In this document: positions 10,761-20,390 of the stretch, piece after piece
Numbering within the stretch: the first letter of the stretch is position 1
Layout of the letters: each line of letters starts with the position of its first letter
Assembly: GCF_000234665.1 (NCBI RefSeq)
Contig: NC_018330.1
Location: 741,274 to 805,273 of the forward strand
Length of the DNA: 64,000 nucleotides
Direction of reading: 5' to 3'
Source: Leishmania mexicana MHOM/GT/2001/U1103
Taxonomy: Eukaryota > Euglenozoa > Kinetoplastea > Trypanosomatida > Trypanosomatidae
Translations under genes and position numbers: made by a program
Notes under the pieces: model-generated
Told to the model about the DNA's origin: nothing
Databases searched by the model: none
What the model saw: only the letters and a program-made list of their open reading frames with translations

Positions 10761-13700
10761 ACTTGCAGCCGTCAACTTGCCACCATCGTGCCGCGGAGGG
10801 GGCGTCCCCCAACTCTTCTTCGTCGCTCTCCTTCGCGGCAACCGCCGATATTGCCGTGGAACTTCGCCCCGCACCTCAGAGCACGAGCGGTGATGTGCTT
10901 CAGTCGCTCACACCGTCCATAAGCTCCTCGGCGTCGTCGGCGACGGCGGACACACAAGCGCATGATCCGGCGGCACAACCTGGGCCGGTGCCGTCAAGGC
11001 CCAACGCGGTTGGGGGGCCCGTGCGCAGCCCAACAATCCAGCCGCCGCCCAACATGGTCCTCTCTCGGCATCTGCATCATCGACACTCTCATCTGCTCCC
11101 TCGATCGAGTGCGAGCACGGCGGCGCCTGCTCAAACTGCTGACGGGCAGCTGCAGGGGTTAGCACCGGCATCTTCGGCATCCGCTCGAACATCGGGCGTG
11201 GCGACAACGCACTCGTCGACGCCGCCACCGTATGCCCTCGTGATGGACTCGCTGGTACGCCGCTACCGCGCAGAGGAGGACCGCCTTAGCCAGTGGCGGC
11301 AAGGTGGTGGGCGCGTCCGCGCCTCTACCGCATTCCGGCACAGCGATGTGCAGCCGCGGCGGAATCCGAGGGGTGCTGTGGAAGGGGAGGAGCGCACTCA
11401 CGCAGACTTGCGCGGAAGTCCTCGGCGCGTCCTGAGCGGCCACAGAAGTAGAGCTGCAGAGAGTGGTCTTCGAGGGGTGCTGACAAGCGCTGCCCAACGC
11501 ACCGCCCTCGTGCGGGCTGTGCAGGCCTGGTGGAGGAGCAGAAGAGAGCTACAACGAATGTCAAGCAAGGCGGGCAAGCCATTCTATCCAGCGCCGCTAT
11601 CGGCTTTCCCATCTGTGGTTGCAAGCGCGGAGATGCAGCACCCCAGTTACACGACGGCCGCAGCAGTGCCTGCTGCCCCTCCTGTTGCTCCGCCTGTGTC
11701 GTCGCTGTCGTGGTTGGACACAGCTGGCCGCAGCATACTTGGTCGTCTCTCTCACTCGCTGTCCTTGTCCAGTGACCGGGGAAAGTCGGTTAGGTTGGAG
11801 CTCCTGCGGCCGGCTGACGCTGCTCAGCCACGTGGTGCGCGCAGAGATTACCAAGACGGCACAGTCGACGACAGCGTGATGGAGGGCCAGCAGGCACAGG
11901 GAGCAGAGATGGCTGAGATGACTGCAGAGGCGGTGCCAATGGGTGTGGCCACGCCTGCCTTGTCGCCGTCTCGCACGAGGAGCGAAGCTCTTCTGGGGCA
12001 TCCTCGCGAGAGTGCACGTCAGCAAGCCGGCGCGGGTGGCAGGGGCGGAGCCCTCCATCGTTGGCAAGTCGACAGTGAGGAGGGAGACTTGGACACCTCC
12101 ACAGCTTCTTCGACGTGCTCGAGTCGGGGTAGCCGCGTGGGTAGTGGAGACAGAGACGCTATTCAGAGCACTGAAGCTGCGGGCAATCCGAATCACAGAC
12201 AGGAGGCAGGGTGGACGGGCCGGCACGAGAATGGTGGCAGCTTCACGTTCTCGTGGATTGGCGGCCTCCGCAGGCGCCCCTTGGGCGGGGCCGTGACTGC
12301 ATCATCAGACGCCCCGAAGGACTCCTTCCGAAGCACGTCGCGCCTGCTGGCGCGGTCGCGTGCGCGCCTCGTGCGGTGGCTGCGTCGACGGAAGCGTCTT
12401 GAGGGAGCGAAGCGGTCACTGCGTGATGTGGGCGTGTGCCCAAAGCCGACGACAGCGGTGGATGCGGAGCACTTCGATGCGTCCTCGTGCGCACGACACT
12501 CGGCCGCCGCTCCTCCGCCGTTCTCGACTGCGTCTGAGTTGTATCGGCGCGCTGCTGACGCCGCACCGTCGCCGTGGGAATCGGCGCTGCCACCGACGTG
12601 GGCAGACTGGAGTGACGGTGGCAAGATGCTCAGGGATAGAGAGGTGACTCAGGATGCTACGGCTGCTGCTAAGCGAACTACTCGCGCACACGTGCTGGAG
12701 CAGCTGAGAGCCGCGATTGCGGCAGGGACGGCGGCGTGCAGGGCACAGCAGGGAGGGCTGGTGGCGCGGCAGACGACATCGGAGGTGCAGTCGTCGAGTG
12801 GTGAACAGCCGGTGCTTTCTCTGGCTGCTCAGCGAACGCGTGAGCACGCCGACGATCTAGCGCGCCTCACTGAGAGTCTGGGGATGCTCACGCAAGTCGA
12901 CGGGGGAGCACCCGAAGGCTCTGGCAGTGACATCCGTGCCCACAGGGCCCACAGCCCCGAGGACGTGAAGCGTGCATCTCCGATGATTCCGGACCCGGAG
13001 CAGAACGTGCCAGCTGCACTGTCACATCCTTCAGCATGCGCGGCAACGAGCTCTGCACTGCCCGCGTGGTCTTCATCTTGTGCGCATGTCTCGTCGATCA
13101 TCTCCGCCGGGCAGCACCGCCGATCTTACCACGGCAATGCACGGGATGTTCGTGGTGCAGCGCCGTTCACGCGTGACGGGAAGAGCTGTGTGCATGATGT
13201 AGCAGCAGAGGCCGCAGTAGATGCGTTTCGAAGTCTGGTGACGGACACTACGCACACTCCGCGCGATGTTGCAGTGCGGGCGGTGTACGAGGCCATCATG
13301 AGTGAGGTATGCGTCCCCCTTGTGCAGCGCGATGTGAAGCACACCATGGATGTGAGCAGTAGCGCGGCAGATCGTGCGCTGACGCAGTGGATTGAGCGAC
13401 AGCTTATGCTGGAGTTGACGCAGCCGCACGCAAGGAAGGTGCAGGCGACAGCGTTGCGTGACGGCTCTGCCGTGCCCTCGGCGGCGATGTTGCAGCCGCT
13501 CATCTGCACTGGTGTTATGCGACACATCCGCAGTGGTGTGCCAGTGTCGCTCGAGCACCTGCGTCTGGACGACGCTGATCGCCAAGTACTCGAATCCGTC
13601 TACGCGCGCGGTGCGAGCAACGCCATTGCAGTGAAGTTCGACACTGGGGGCTACGAGATCAGCTACAGGCAGCTCGCCTCTTTGGGCCCCCGGTCGTGGC

Positions 13701-14803
13701 TGAACGACCAGGTCATCAACAACTACCTGCAGCTGCTGTGCGTGGAGGCTGAAGGTGCGGCCACCGCATCTTTGCCCGCAGCCCGATGCCGCCACCGTAT
13801 CGCGTCGCTGGGCACGCACTTCTACACGAAGGTGGAATCCGAACTGGGCCAGAGCGTGGGCGGTTTTCGCAGCCCTCCACCACGCCTGCCGCAGCTCGGC
13901 TCTAGCAGCGCCGTTTTCCGCTGGCTCCGCCATCGCAAGCAATTGCTAGAGCCGTACAGCCCCTCCGATCCGCGTAGCGTGCGTGCGGTGCTTGTGCCCG
14001 TGAACATCGAGGCGCAGCACTGGGCTTTGGCGGTCCTCCATTGCGCGGACAACCGGTGGGTCATGTACGACTCTATGAGCCGATCCGACAGGGCACGCCA
14101 GCGCGGCGCTGTGATACTGGCACATCTCTCGCATGCGTGGCGTGAGTGCAAGCGACACTTTGGCCTCGTAAACACGGAAGACACGCACGCTGCGGCGGCG
14201 GCCGTCGCTGCACAGGACTCACCGTCCTCTGCCGCACCCCAACCGTCGCCGTGGGTCTCGGCGTGCGTGGTGGCCGCGCCGTACGTGCCCTTCGCCGACA
14301 CGCTGTTGACGGAGGGGGGCTCTACTGCCGTATCACCTCTCGACTCCCTGCAGCCGTATGGTTCATTGGACGAGCTGCACCGCGCGGCGAAGCGGATGCG
14401 ACATCAAGAGGAGCGGCTCATGGAACAAGCAGCACAGAAGGCGCTACGCGGAGTGAGTGATGCGGGCGGTGTTGGCGCAGCGCTCGCTGTGCGAGCTGCG
14501 CCAACGCCGCCAACGCCATCGCGCTCGTTGACGGCTGCGACAGCTCTTCCTGCCGGGCAGCTGAGCGACACGGAGGTGGAGTGGTTCACAGGTGGGTTTG
14601 ACCACATCCCGCAGCAGGCGAATGGCAACGACTGCGGGGTCTTTGTATGCCAGGTGGCATGGTGCATTGCCCAGGGTGTGGCGGTAGGTTTTACACAGTC
14701 TGATGTCACCCGGCTGCGCGAAATCATTCTGCTGGAGCTGCTCAGCAAGCGACTTCTCCGACGGTATCCAACAGCGAACACGTCGTCGTCGAGCGGCGTC
14801 TGA
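10757..14803 (+). CDS. SUMO-specific cysteine protease, Ulp1/SENP type (peptidase family C48), 1348 residues
   Basis: The C-terminal third is a C48 protease domain (about residues 970-1340), the family that matures SUMO and removes it from targets. The substrate-channel motif SWLNDQVINNYL begins near residue 980. The catalytic triad is visible: H1088 in QHWALAVL, D1105 in YDSMS and C1293 in NGNDCGVFVC, with the oxyanion Gln1287 six residues before Cys. The Asp-to-Cys stretch is ~190 residues and holds an insertion rich in Ala and charged residues, longer than in yeast Ulp1. The ~960-residue N-terminal part is Ser/Arg/Ala-rich, probably disordered and perhaps used for localisation; that role is inference. 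The start is uncertain: 10757 is preceded by an overlapping uORF, and the next in-frame ATG is at 11054. Confidence 0.9.
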   Translation: MNLQPSTCHHRAAEGASPNSSSSLSFAATADIAVELRPAPQSTSGDVLQSLTPSISSSASSATADTQAHDPAAQPGPVPSRPNAVGGPVRSPTIQPPPNMVLSRHLHHRHSHLLPRSSASTAAPAQTADGQLQGLAPASSASARTSGVATTHSSTPPPYALVMDSLVRRYRAEEDRLSQWRQGGGRVRASTAFRHSDVQPRRNPRGAVEGEERTHADLRGSPRRVLSGHRSRAAESGLRGVLTSAAQRTALVRAVQAWWRSRRELQRMSSKAGKPFYPAPLSAFPSVVASAEMQHPSYTTAAAVPAAPPVAPPVSSLSWLDTAGRSILGRLSHSLSLSSDRGKSVRLELLRPADAAQPRGARRDYQDGTVDDSVMEGQQAQGAEMAEMTAEAVPMGVATPALSPSRTRSEALLGHPRESARQQAGAGGRGGALHRWQVDSEEGDLDTSTASSTCSSRGSRVGSGDRDAIQSTEAAGNPNHRQEAGWTGRHENGGSFTFSWIGGLRRRPLGGAVTASSDAPKDSFRSTSRLLARSRARLVRWLRRRKRLEGAKRSLRDVGVCPKPTTAVDAEHFDASSCARHSAAAPPPFSTASELYRRAADAAPSPWESALPPTWADWSDGGKMLRDREVTQDATAAAKRTTRAHVLEQLRAAIAAGTAACRAQQGGLVARQTTSEVQSSSGEQPVLSLAAQRTREHADDLARLTESLGMLTQVDGGAPEGSGSDIRAHRAHSPEDVKRASPMIPDPEQNVPAALSHPSACAATSSALPAWSSSCAHVSSIISAGQHRRSYHGNARDVRGAAPFTRDGKSCVHDVAAEAAVDAFRSLVTDTTHTPRDVAVRAVYEAIMSEVCVPLVQRDVKHTMDVSSSAADRALTQWIERQLMLELTQPHARKVQATALRDGSAVPSAAMLQPLICTGVMRHIRSGVPVSLEHLRLDDADRQVLESVYARGASNAIAVKFDTGGYEISYRQLASLGPRSWLNDQVINNYLQLLCVEAEGAATASLPAARCRHRIASLGTHFYTKVESELGQSVGGFRSPPPRLPQLGSSSAVFRWLRHRKQLLEPYSPSDPRSVRAVLVPVNIEAQHWALAVLHCADNRWVMYDSMSRSDRARQRGAVILAHLSHAWRECKRHFGLVNTEDTHAAAAAVAAQDSPSSAAPQPSPWVSACVVAAPYVPFADTLLTEGGSTAVSPLDSLQPYGSLDELHRAAKRMRHQEERLMEQAAQKALRGVSDAGGVGAALAVRAAPTPPTPSRSLTAATALPAGQLSDTEVEWFTGGFDHIPQQANGNDCGVFVCQVAWCIAQGVAVGFTQSDVTRLREIILLELLSKRLLRRYPTANTSSSSGV

Positions 14804-15029
14804 GAGACAACCTTGTACGCATACATTCCGCGTGCACTCGTGCAGAGAGAGAGAGAAGCTCATGAGCGCAGTGTACCGTGCGATCTGGATGGAAGTGTCG
14901 TTAGTGGGGAGGCACATGTGAGAGAGGGGGAGATGTGCTCGCTCACTGGTAATTCAATCCTCTTTCATTTTCCTTGTTCAGTCTTCTCCTTCGCCCTGAT
15001 GACAGGGCGGACGCAACTCCCTGTGGCGC

Positions 15030-15582
15030 CACAGGGCGCAGTGTGTCCACACAGTGCCTGGGGAAGCCAGGAAGCCTCCCCCCATCCCCTGCGAAATGCC
15101 AGAACCACTGCTGGTGGTGGCAGGGTCAGTCACCCACGGCGTAGGGGGAGGCCAGCGCGGTGCATCCCTGTTGATGTCTGCTGTGAGGTCGTGGATGGCG
15201 TTGCGTCGGGGTGCCCCACGATCATGTGAGCACGTTTGTGCCATCCATGTGATGGGCGGATGGTTACAGTGACTCGGATGCGCAGCCCACCCGTCTCTCG
15301 CACTGCCCACTGCTGATGCAGGGGGCCTGGGTGTCACCCCGAGAGGGATGATGCACCAGGTGGCTGCCGGCATGATGGGGGTGGGTGGGTGGGGACGGCT
15401 GTGATGCGCCCCTCCGAGGCGTGTGGGTGGGAGGAGTTTGGGGCGGGGACCGTGCTCTCAGATGGCTGCGTCGGCGCATCGGTGTAGCGCGCGTCTTGGG
15501 CTGCCTCGCACCAGGCGATGCGCTAAGGGGAAGAGTGGGCTCATGCTGTATGTAAACGAAACGGCATGCGGAGCGCACGAAA
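15030..15582 (+). mobile_element. SIDER-like degenerate retroposon, copy A
   Basis: This 553-base block recurs without visible difference at 22276-22828, and in diverged form at about 19141-19610. Length, position in the 3' UTR after a gene, and sequence character fit the Leishmania SIDER family, non-coding remnants of ingi/L1Tc-type retroposons known to influence mRNA stability or translation. Weak similarity between copies A and B continues about 30 bases upstream, so the whole element probably begins near 15000. It has no coding capacity. Confidence 0.7.
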
Positions 15583-16844
15583 GTGTCGTCCCCTCTCTCT
15601 CCTGTTTTGGCCACTGTGCGGGTGCTTAGCTGACCGTGGCGTTTTGTTTTTCTTGTGATGACGGCACTGGCGTACGTGAGCGCGTTGGCTGTCGTCATGT
15701 CGTGCAGGCAAAGGATTGGTGATCGGCGGCTCGATGCAGCTGCTGTCCCTCCTCCTCCCCGGTACCCCTGTCCGGGGCGACGTGAGCGACCAAACAGGTA
15801 AGCGAAAGTGAGAGAAATGTTGGCCAGGTGGCACGCAGGGTGCCGAAGAGTAGAACTACAGAAGACAAGGAGAGGACAGCACCATAACACGAAAAAGCGG
15901 TGTCGTTGGCAAGCGGCACAGTCCATGGCCCTTCCCTCTCTCTATCCTCCCAGCTGGAGATCTTCCTCCTGCCGAACACCCCTCGGCCCAGCTCTTTTTA
16001 ATATATTTATTTCGTGTGTGTGTGTGTTGGGAGTGGGTTGTGGGGTTGAGATGTCACGGGCGATGAGAGGCGCCTCTCCTCGGTGTCTGTTGTCGCCCGC
16101 TCCTTCTGTCGCGTTTCCCAGGGCATGTCCTCCGCCTTTCATTTCATGACTTACGTTCTCCCTCGTCTCTCCCCTGCCTCACTGTCTTTTCCTCGTCTTG
16201 TGGTGCACATGCACATGGCGTGTATGCGACATGATCCATCATATGGCGTTGTCCCCTCCCCCTTCCATCTCTGTCTTTTGTAGCAGCTGCGCACTTCGAC
16301 TTCCCTCGCCCTCCTCTGCGGATTTCATATTCACAGCGATCCTCCCTCCTCGGCGTAGCTGAGTTTGCATGTGTCTGCCCCGTGAGCGTCTCCCGCTCTC
16401 TGTCCTTACTCGCTGTACCACCGGCAATTTCGGTTTCGTTTGTTGTTGCTGCTGCTACTCCTGCGTCACGTGTATGCGTGTGTGCGTGACTTCGTATCGA
16501 TTCGTTGCTGTTCGTTCATCTGTCTCTCCCTCATCCCGTTCTCCTGTTCCTGTCATGGTCATCCTCGCCTTTCTCGCCGTATCTAGCTGACTGTCTGCCG
16601 TTTCTTCTCCCCTTCTTCGGGGTTTCGTTTTCGCCTTTATATATATGTAGTTGGTTGTTGTTCATCGTCATCTGTGGGTTGGTGGACATTGCTTCTCTGC
16701 CCTTTTCTCACCTCCATCTCCCCCTCTCTCCTTCCCTCCGCTCATCTCTCGAAGCGCAACGCAACGCAACGAGGGCGAGAGAAAAAAGGCGAGGCGGCAT
16801 AGCAACGCAGCACCACAGAAACCGAAGCGCGCGCGTACACACAC

Positions 16845-16860
16845 ATATATATATATATAT
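16845..16860 (+). repeat. (AT)8 microsatellite
   Basis: Simple AT repeat directly after a short (AC)n run in the UTR upstream of the gene at 17867. Confidence 0.9.
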
Positions 16861-17570
16861 TGATCTTGCACGCATATAAAATCACCACCACTTACCCTCA
16901 CTCCTGCTGAGTGACACGCATCGGTGCCTCCCCCCTTCCCTTCCATCCACACCCTCTTTCCCCACCAACCGCTGCTCCGTTCCGCTTGTCTCTGCTCTCT
17001 GTCGCTGTTTGTAAGCCGATTTTTATTTTCTACGTTTGCTGGTTTCGCGCCGCCTCGAGTAGGGTGCGACATTGCCGAAGGCCAAGCGACAGCGTTATAG
17101 CAAGCGCAGTAGCTTGCACAAGTTTCAATCCCCGTATCCAAGCGTCTCTCACTCCGCCTCGCTCTTCTTCTCCTTTAGCACTTCGACCCATAGCGTCTCT
17201 GCTCACATTTTTGGCTTTTTTTCTATCATCATCTCGCCTTCGCCTCCACTTCTGGTTACGGTGTGCGTGTGTGCGAGTTTTGGTTCACGTTGTGTTTCGG
17301 TTTTCTTGTCCGTCATTGCGTTCGTAAGGGCGGCGCATCGCGTAGCATCAGCGTTACGGATCCCGGCAGCCCACAACCATCATCATCATCATCTCTCCAG
17401 TTCGTTCATCGAGTCCGCGGGGAGAACGCGTTGGTGTGTGCCTGTGCGTGGGCGGCTCCCTTCCCTTTGCTCCCTCACCTCTGCCCCTCCCGCTCGCTCT
17501 CTCTCTCTGTCGAGTTTTTCTTTTCCTTTTTTTGTCGTGTTCCTCTGCGCTCTTTTTTCTCTCTCTCTGC

Positions 17571-17624
17571 GTGTGTGTGTGCGTGTGTGCGTGTGTGCGT
17601 GTGTGCGTGTGTGCCCCCCCCCCC
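17571..17624 (+). repeat. Interrupted (GT)n followed by an 11-base C run
   Basis: GT units with regular GC interruptions end in a run of C. It lies about 240 bases before the ATG at 17867 and is a likely length-variable site. Confidence 0.9.
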
Positions 17625-17757
17625 GTCGTGTGCTGTTCACGGCCGCTGTGGCTTCTTTTGTGTCGGCCTTTATCTGGTCATTTGTGTGTTGCCGTTGATC
17701 CCTCACCACGCCCCGTACAACATTCTCCGCCCCACCCCACCACCCACCACTCTTCCG

Positions 17758-17759
17758 AG
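17758..17759 (+). promoter_or_regulatory. Predicted spliced-leader trans-splice acceptor AG
   Basis: First AG after the C/T-rich stretch at about 17697-17756. It leaves a 5' UTR of about 107 bases before the ATG at 17867. Confidence 0.4.
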
Positions 17760-17866
17760 GAAGCCAAGCGAAACACGAAGCGAATCGAAGCGACGCAACA
17801 CAACAACGGGCCGCTGCCGGAGCCGGAAAACGCAGAAACATTCATCAGTGAAAAGACGAAGCGAAC

Positions 17867-18817
17867 ATGGGTGGGGAGTCTAGCAAGCACTCCAACCCCC
17901 TGGCTCACGCCCGCAACCGGGAAAGGAAGCGGGGCGCTGCGCCCAATGCCCTGGTGGGTCGCAGCTGTCACTCTGACTCTCTCAGCGAGCACACCGCCCG
18001 TTTGGGGCCCTCTTATGGAGATGTTCCGGGTTACATTCCGCCGTCGCCGGTCCAGTGCGTCGCGTCGCCGATCCCGCTGAGCGGCTCACTGGATCCGTCG
18101 CTGACGTGGATACTCGACACAGAGGCGGCACTGATTGTAGAGTGGAACCGTAATCTGCAGGGGGTTTCCGCTCCTAGTGCCGGGGCACGCGGGGTGCCGC
18201 GAGAGCGTGAGACAGCAGCAGAAGAATCAACGCTGTCATGGGCGAAGACATCTCCAGGAAGTGGTGCGAGCACAGCTGCCTCCAACGCGACGGGGTTGAC
18301 CTCGTCGCCCACATTCCCGGCGCTCTCAGGATGGCAGTCGCCGGCACATGCAAAGTCTCCCTCTGGGCTGGCACCGACCTGCGACTCGGTGGACGTAACG
18401 ACCGGGCGCAGCACAGGGATGACTTTGCACGTCCCGACCACGTGGACACAGCAGAGTTCATCACGCGCCACAGCTTCAACAAAGGCGCTGGACAGCCCGA
18501 AGAGTCCCAAGGCACTGCCGAAGCCGCTGAGCGACTCGGTAGAGGGGGCGTCACCGCTGGTTGTGTCGACGCTGCCGGTTGGCATCGACTACTTCCGTGC
18601 CTTGCAATCACGGTGGCTGGCCCAGGAGCAGCACTCGCTGCCGCCGGCGGCGGACGAGGAGGATCTCAACGACTCAGTCATCCTCGAGGCCGTTTCCGAG
18701 CCAAATGGCGACGTTCTGAGCCCGCCTGTACCGCTAGGGTACATGATCGATCTCTTCGTGCCGCAATGGCGCTCCGAGGGGCTCTTCGAAGCGGCTGAGG
18801 ACCACCAGGCACGCTAG
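17867..18817 (+). CDS. Myristoylatable protein with C-terminal PVGxDY/PPVPLGxM module, paralogue 1 (316 residues)
   Basis: I do not recognise a named family. The N-terminus MGGESSK fits an N-myristoylation signal, so membrane association is likely. Three blocks are shared with the protein encoded at about 23289-24041: a short segment at about residues 77-95 (SLTWILDTEAALIVEW), a block at 235-251 (LPVGIDYFRALQSRW) and a C-terminal block at about 284-310 (PPVPLGYMIDLF, then WRSEGLF). Between the first two lies a Ser/Thr/Pro/Ala-rich, probably disordered spacer. Shared tryptophans and the order of the blocks show common ancestry, with strong divergence elsewhere. The gene is bracketed by two identical SIDER-like blocks, and a third, diverged element lies in its 3' UTR. 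The start is a clear ATG after a pyrimidine tract. Confidence 0.8.
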   Translation: MGGESSKHSNPLAHARNRERKRGAAPNALVGRSCHSDSLSEHTARLGPSYGDVPGYIPPSPVQCVASPIPLSGSLDPSLTWILDTEAALIVEWNRNLQGVSAPSAGARGVPRERETAAEESTLSWAKTSPGSGASTAASNATGLTSSPTFPALSGWQSPAHAKSPSGLAPTCDSVDVTTGRSTGMTLHVPTTWTQQSSSRATASTKALDSPKSPKALPKPLSDSVEGASPLVVSTLPVGIDYFRALQSRWLAQEQHSLPPAADEEDLNDSVILEAVSEPNGDVLSPPVPLGYMIDLFVPQWRSEGLFEAAEDHQAR

Positions 18818-19140
18818 GGCCCCGAAGATTTCGTGCATGTATTCTGGGAAGGACCTCCTCTTCCTTTTGTATTTTTAATTGTTGCCCGTCTCAGATATAT
18901 GTGGTGTTCATGCAATGCGCGTGCGCGCTATGCGGCGATGGTGCTGGCACAGACAGGCAAGAGGACAGGGGAGAGGGAGGCAAGAATGCAGATGTGCCGC
19001 GCCTCTCTTCTCCCTGCTCTTTCTTTGGGTGGTCCCTCATGCGCTGCTCTGTCTCATTGTGTCTCCCACGCACTCAAACGGTGTCGTGGCTGCGTCCAAG
19101 CGTGGCTTGATGTCTCCTGCCACCAATATAATATCCCTGC

Positions 19141-19610
19141 CGATAGGGAGCCATACTCCTCAGGGCGTGGTGGCATCTTAGGGCCCAGTGGGCAATCGGT
19201 GTAGGAAAGTCAGGCACCTCCCTACTATACCTCTGCCAAATGCCGAACCACTTGTGGTGGTGACAAGGCCAGATCCTGGATGGCGTTGCGTCGGAGCCAT
19301 CTGAGACAATGAACGCGCTTGTGCCACGGATATGACAGACTGCCATGGTGACTTGAACGCATCCCACGTGGCCCTCGCTGCCCACTGGTGAAGGGGGCCT
19401 GTGCCGCCCCGAGGGGGAGGTGCCACCACGTGGTGACCGGCATGATGGATGCAGCTGTGAGGCAACCTGCGGAGCGAGAGGTGGGTGGGTAGAGTTTGGG
19501 CCAGACACGGTGCTCAGAGGACTGGGTGAGCGCATTGCTGTGATGTGTGCCTACGGCTGCTTCGCACCACGCGGATGGGTGCCTGTGACGGGGCGCTGTA
19601 GAGTGGAGCT
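19141..19610 (+). mobile_element. SIDER-like degenerate retroposon, copy C (diverged)
   Basis: It aligns along its length with copies A and B in the same order and orientation. Shared landmarks include AAATGCC followed by GAACCACT, TGGATGGCGTTGCGTCGG, CGCTGCCCAC/CACTGCCCAC, a GGGGGCCTG, CCCCGAG and CCGGCATGATGG. Many substitutions and small indels separate it from the identical pair. It sits in the 3' UTR of the gene at 17867-18817. The ends are estimated from where the alignment fades. Confidence 0.65.
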
Positions 19611-20218
19611 CAGCTCCGTATTTTATGACACACACACACACACACACACACACAGGTATTTGAGGGAGAGGAAACACCGCCCCCCTCCGCCTCTTCTCTC
19701 CTCTGTACATTTTCACTGGCTTCCACCTCCGCGAACGCATGCGTGTGCACCAGTGCCCGCGTGAGCGATGGTTTTCCTTTGTTCGTCTATCATTGTACGC
19801 TTGCGGGAGGGGAGGGGGATCATGGTGGCGCGCGACGAGGTCGAGGGTCGGCGGCGGCGGGCGGTTGAGTTGTTTGTTCTCAGTGGAAGCGCCCACTTTG
19901 CTATGTCCCGCCACTGCTGCCTATCGCTTCGATTTTCTCTTCGAAAACGGTCGCCAGGTGACCTCATGGGCCCCCTCCCCCTCTCCCGTCATTTTCAGTG
20001 TCCGCGTCGTCAGAGTAGGCCCCGCCCACCCGCGACCCCCTTCGCGTCTGCACCCGGTGAGGCAGGAAGGCGAAAGGATGAGTGGCACCGCACGCTCGCC
20101 AGCATGCAAGCGCAGGCATACGCGCGTGTCTGTGCGCGTGTACTAAAGACGCGCTCTAATCCTGCCGGCATGACCCTCTCGGTGTGTGTAGGCGGCACGT
20201 CCACACACACAGACACAC

Positions 20219-20390
20219 ACAGACACACACGAGCGGCTCCCGCAGCTGGATCGGATGGGGACGGATGCGCCGAGCTCGCCTGACGGCCTCGGTGCATCTC
20301 TCCCTCTCTCCCCTTCGCACGCTGGTGAAGAACATGGGGCATCTATGTAGATGGATGTGTGTCTGTGTGTGTGCACGGTTGTGCGTGCGC
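20219..20390 (+). repeat. 172-base near-identical dispersed repeat, copy 1
   Basis: It matches 31207-31378 at a constant offset of 10988 bases, with one difference seen (G at 20264, A at 31252). It starts in an (AC)n tract, contains the landmark GAGCGGCTCCCGCAGCTGG and ends in a GT-rich stretch. It lies in the 3' flank of the gene at 17867. I do not recognise it as SIDER. Confidence 0.85.

Larger units (their letters stand above)
14804..17866 (+). other. Intergenic/UTR region, 3.1 kb, with a SIDER-like element
   Basis: It contains the 3' UTR of the SUMO protease, including the SIDER-like block at 15030-15582, then pyrimidine-rich DNA with an (AT)n run at 16845-16860 and an interrupted (GT)n plus C run at 17571-17624. 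Frames of 100-220 residues on both strands are low-complexity. I support no gene. Confidence 0.6.

Noticed and set aside
13073..13942. 289-residue open frame on the minus strand
   Set aside because: It is the antisense shadow of the conserved protease region of the SUMO protease.
15264..15926. Minus-strand frames in the SIDER-like blocks as genes
   Set aside because: The same frames appear in both identical copies only because the DNA is identical. They show no protein features, and copy C does not preserve them.
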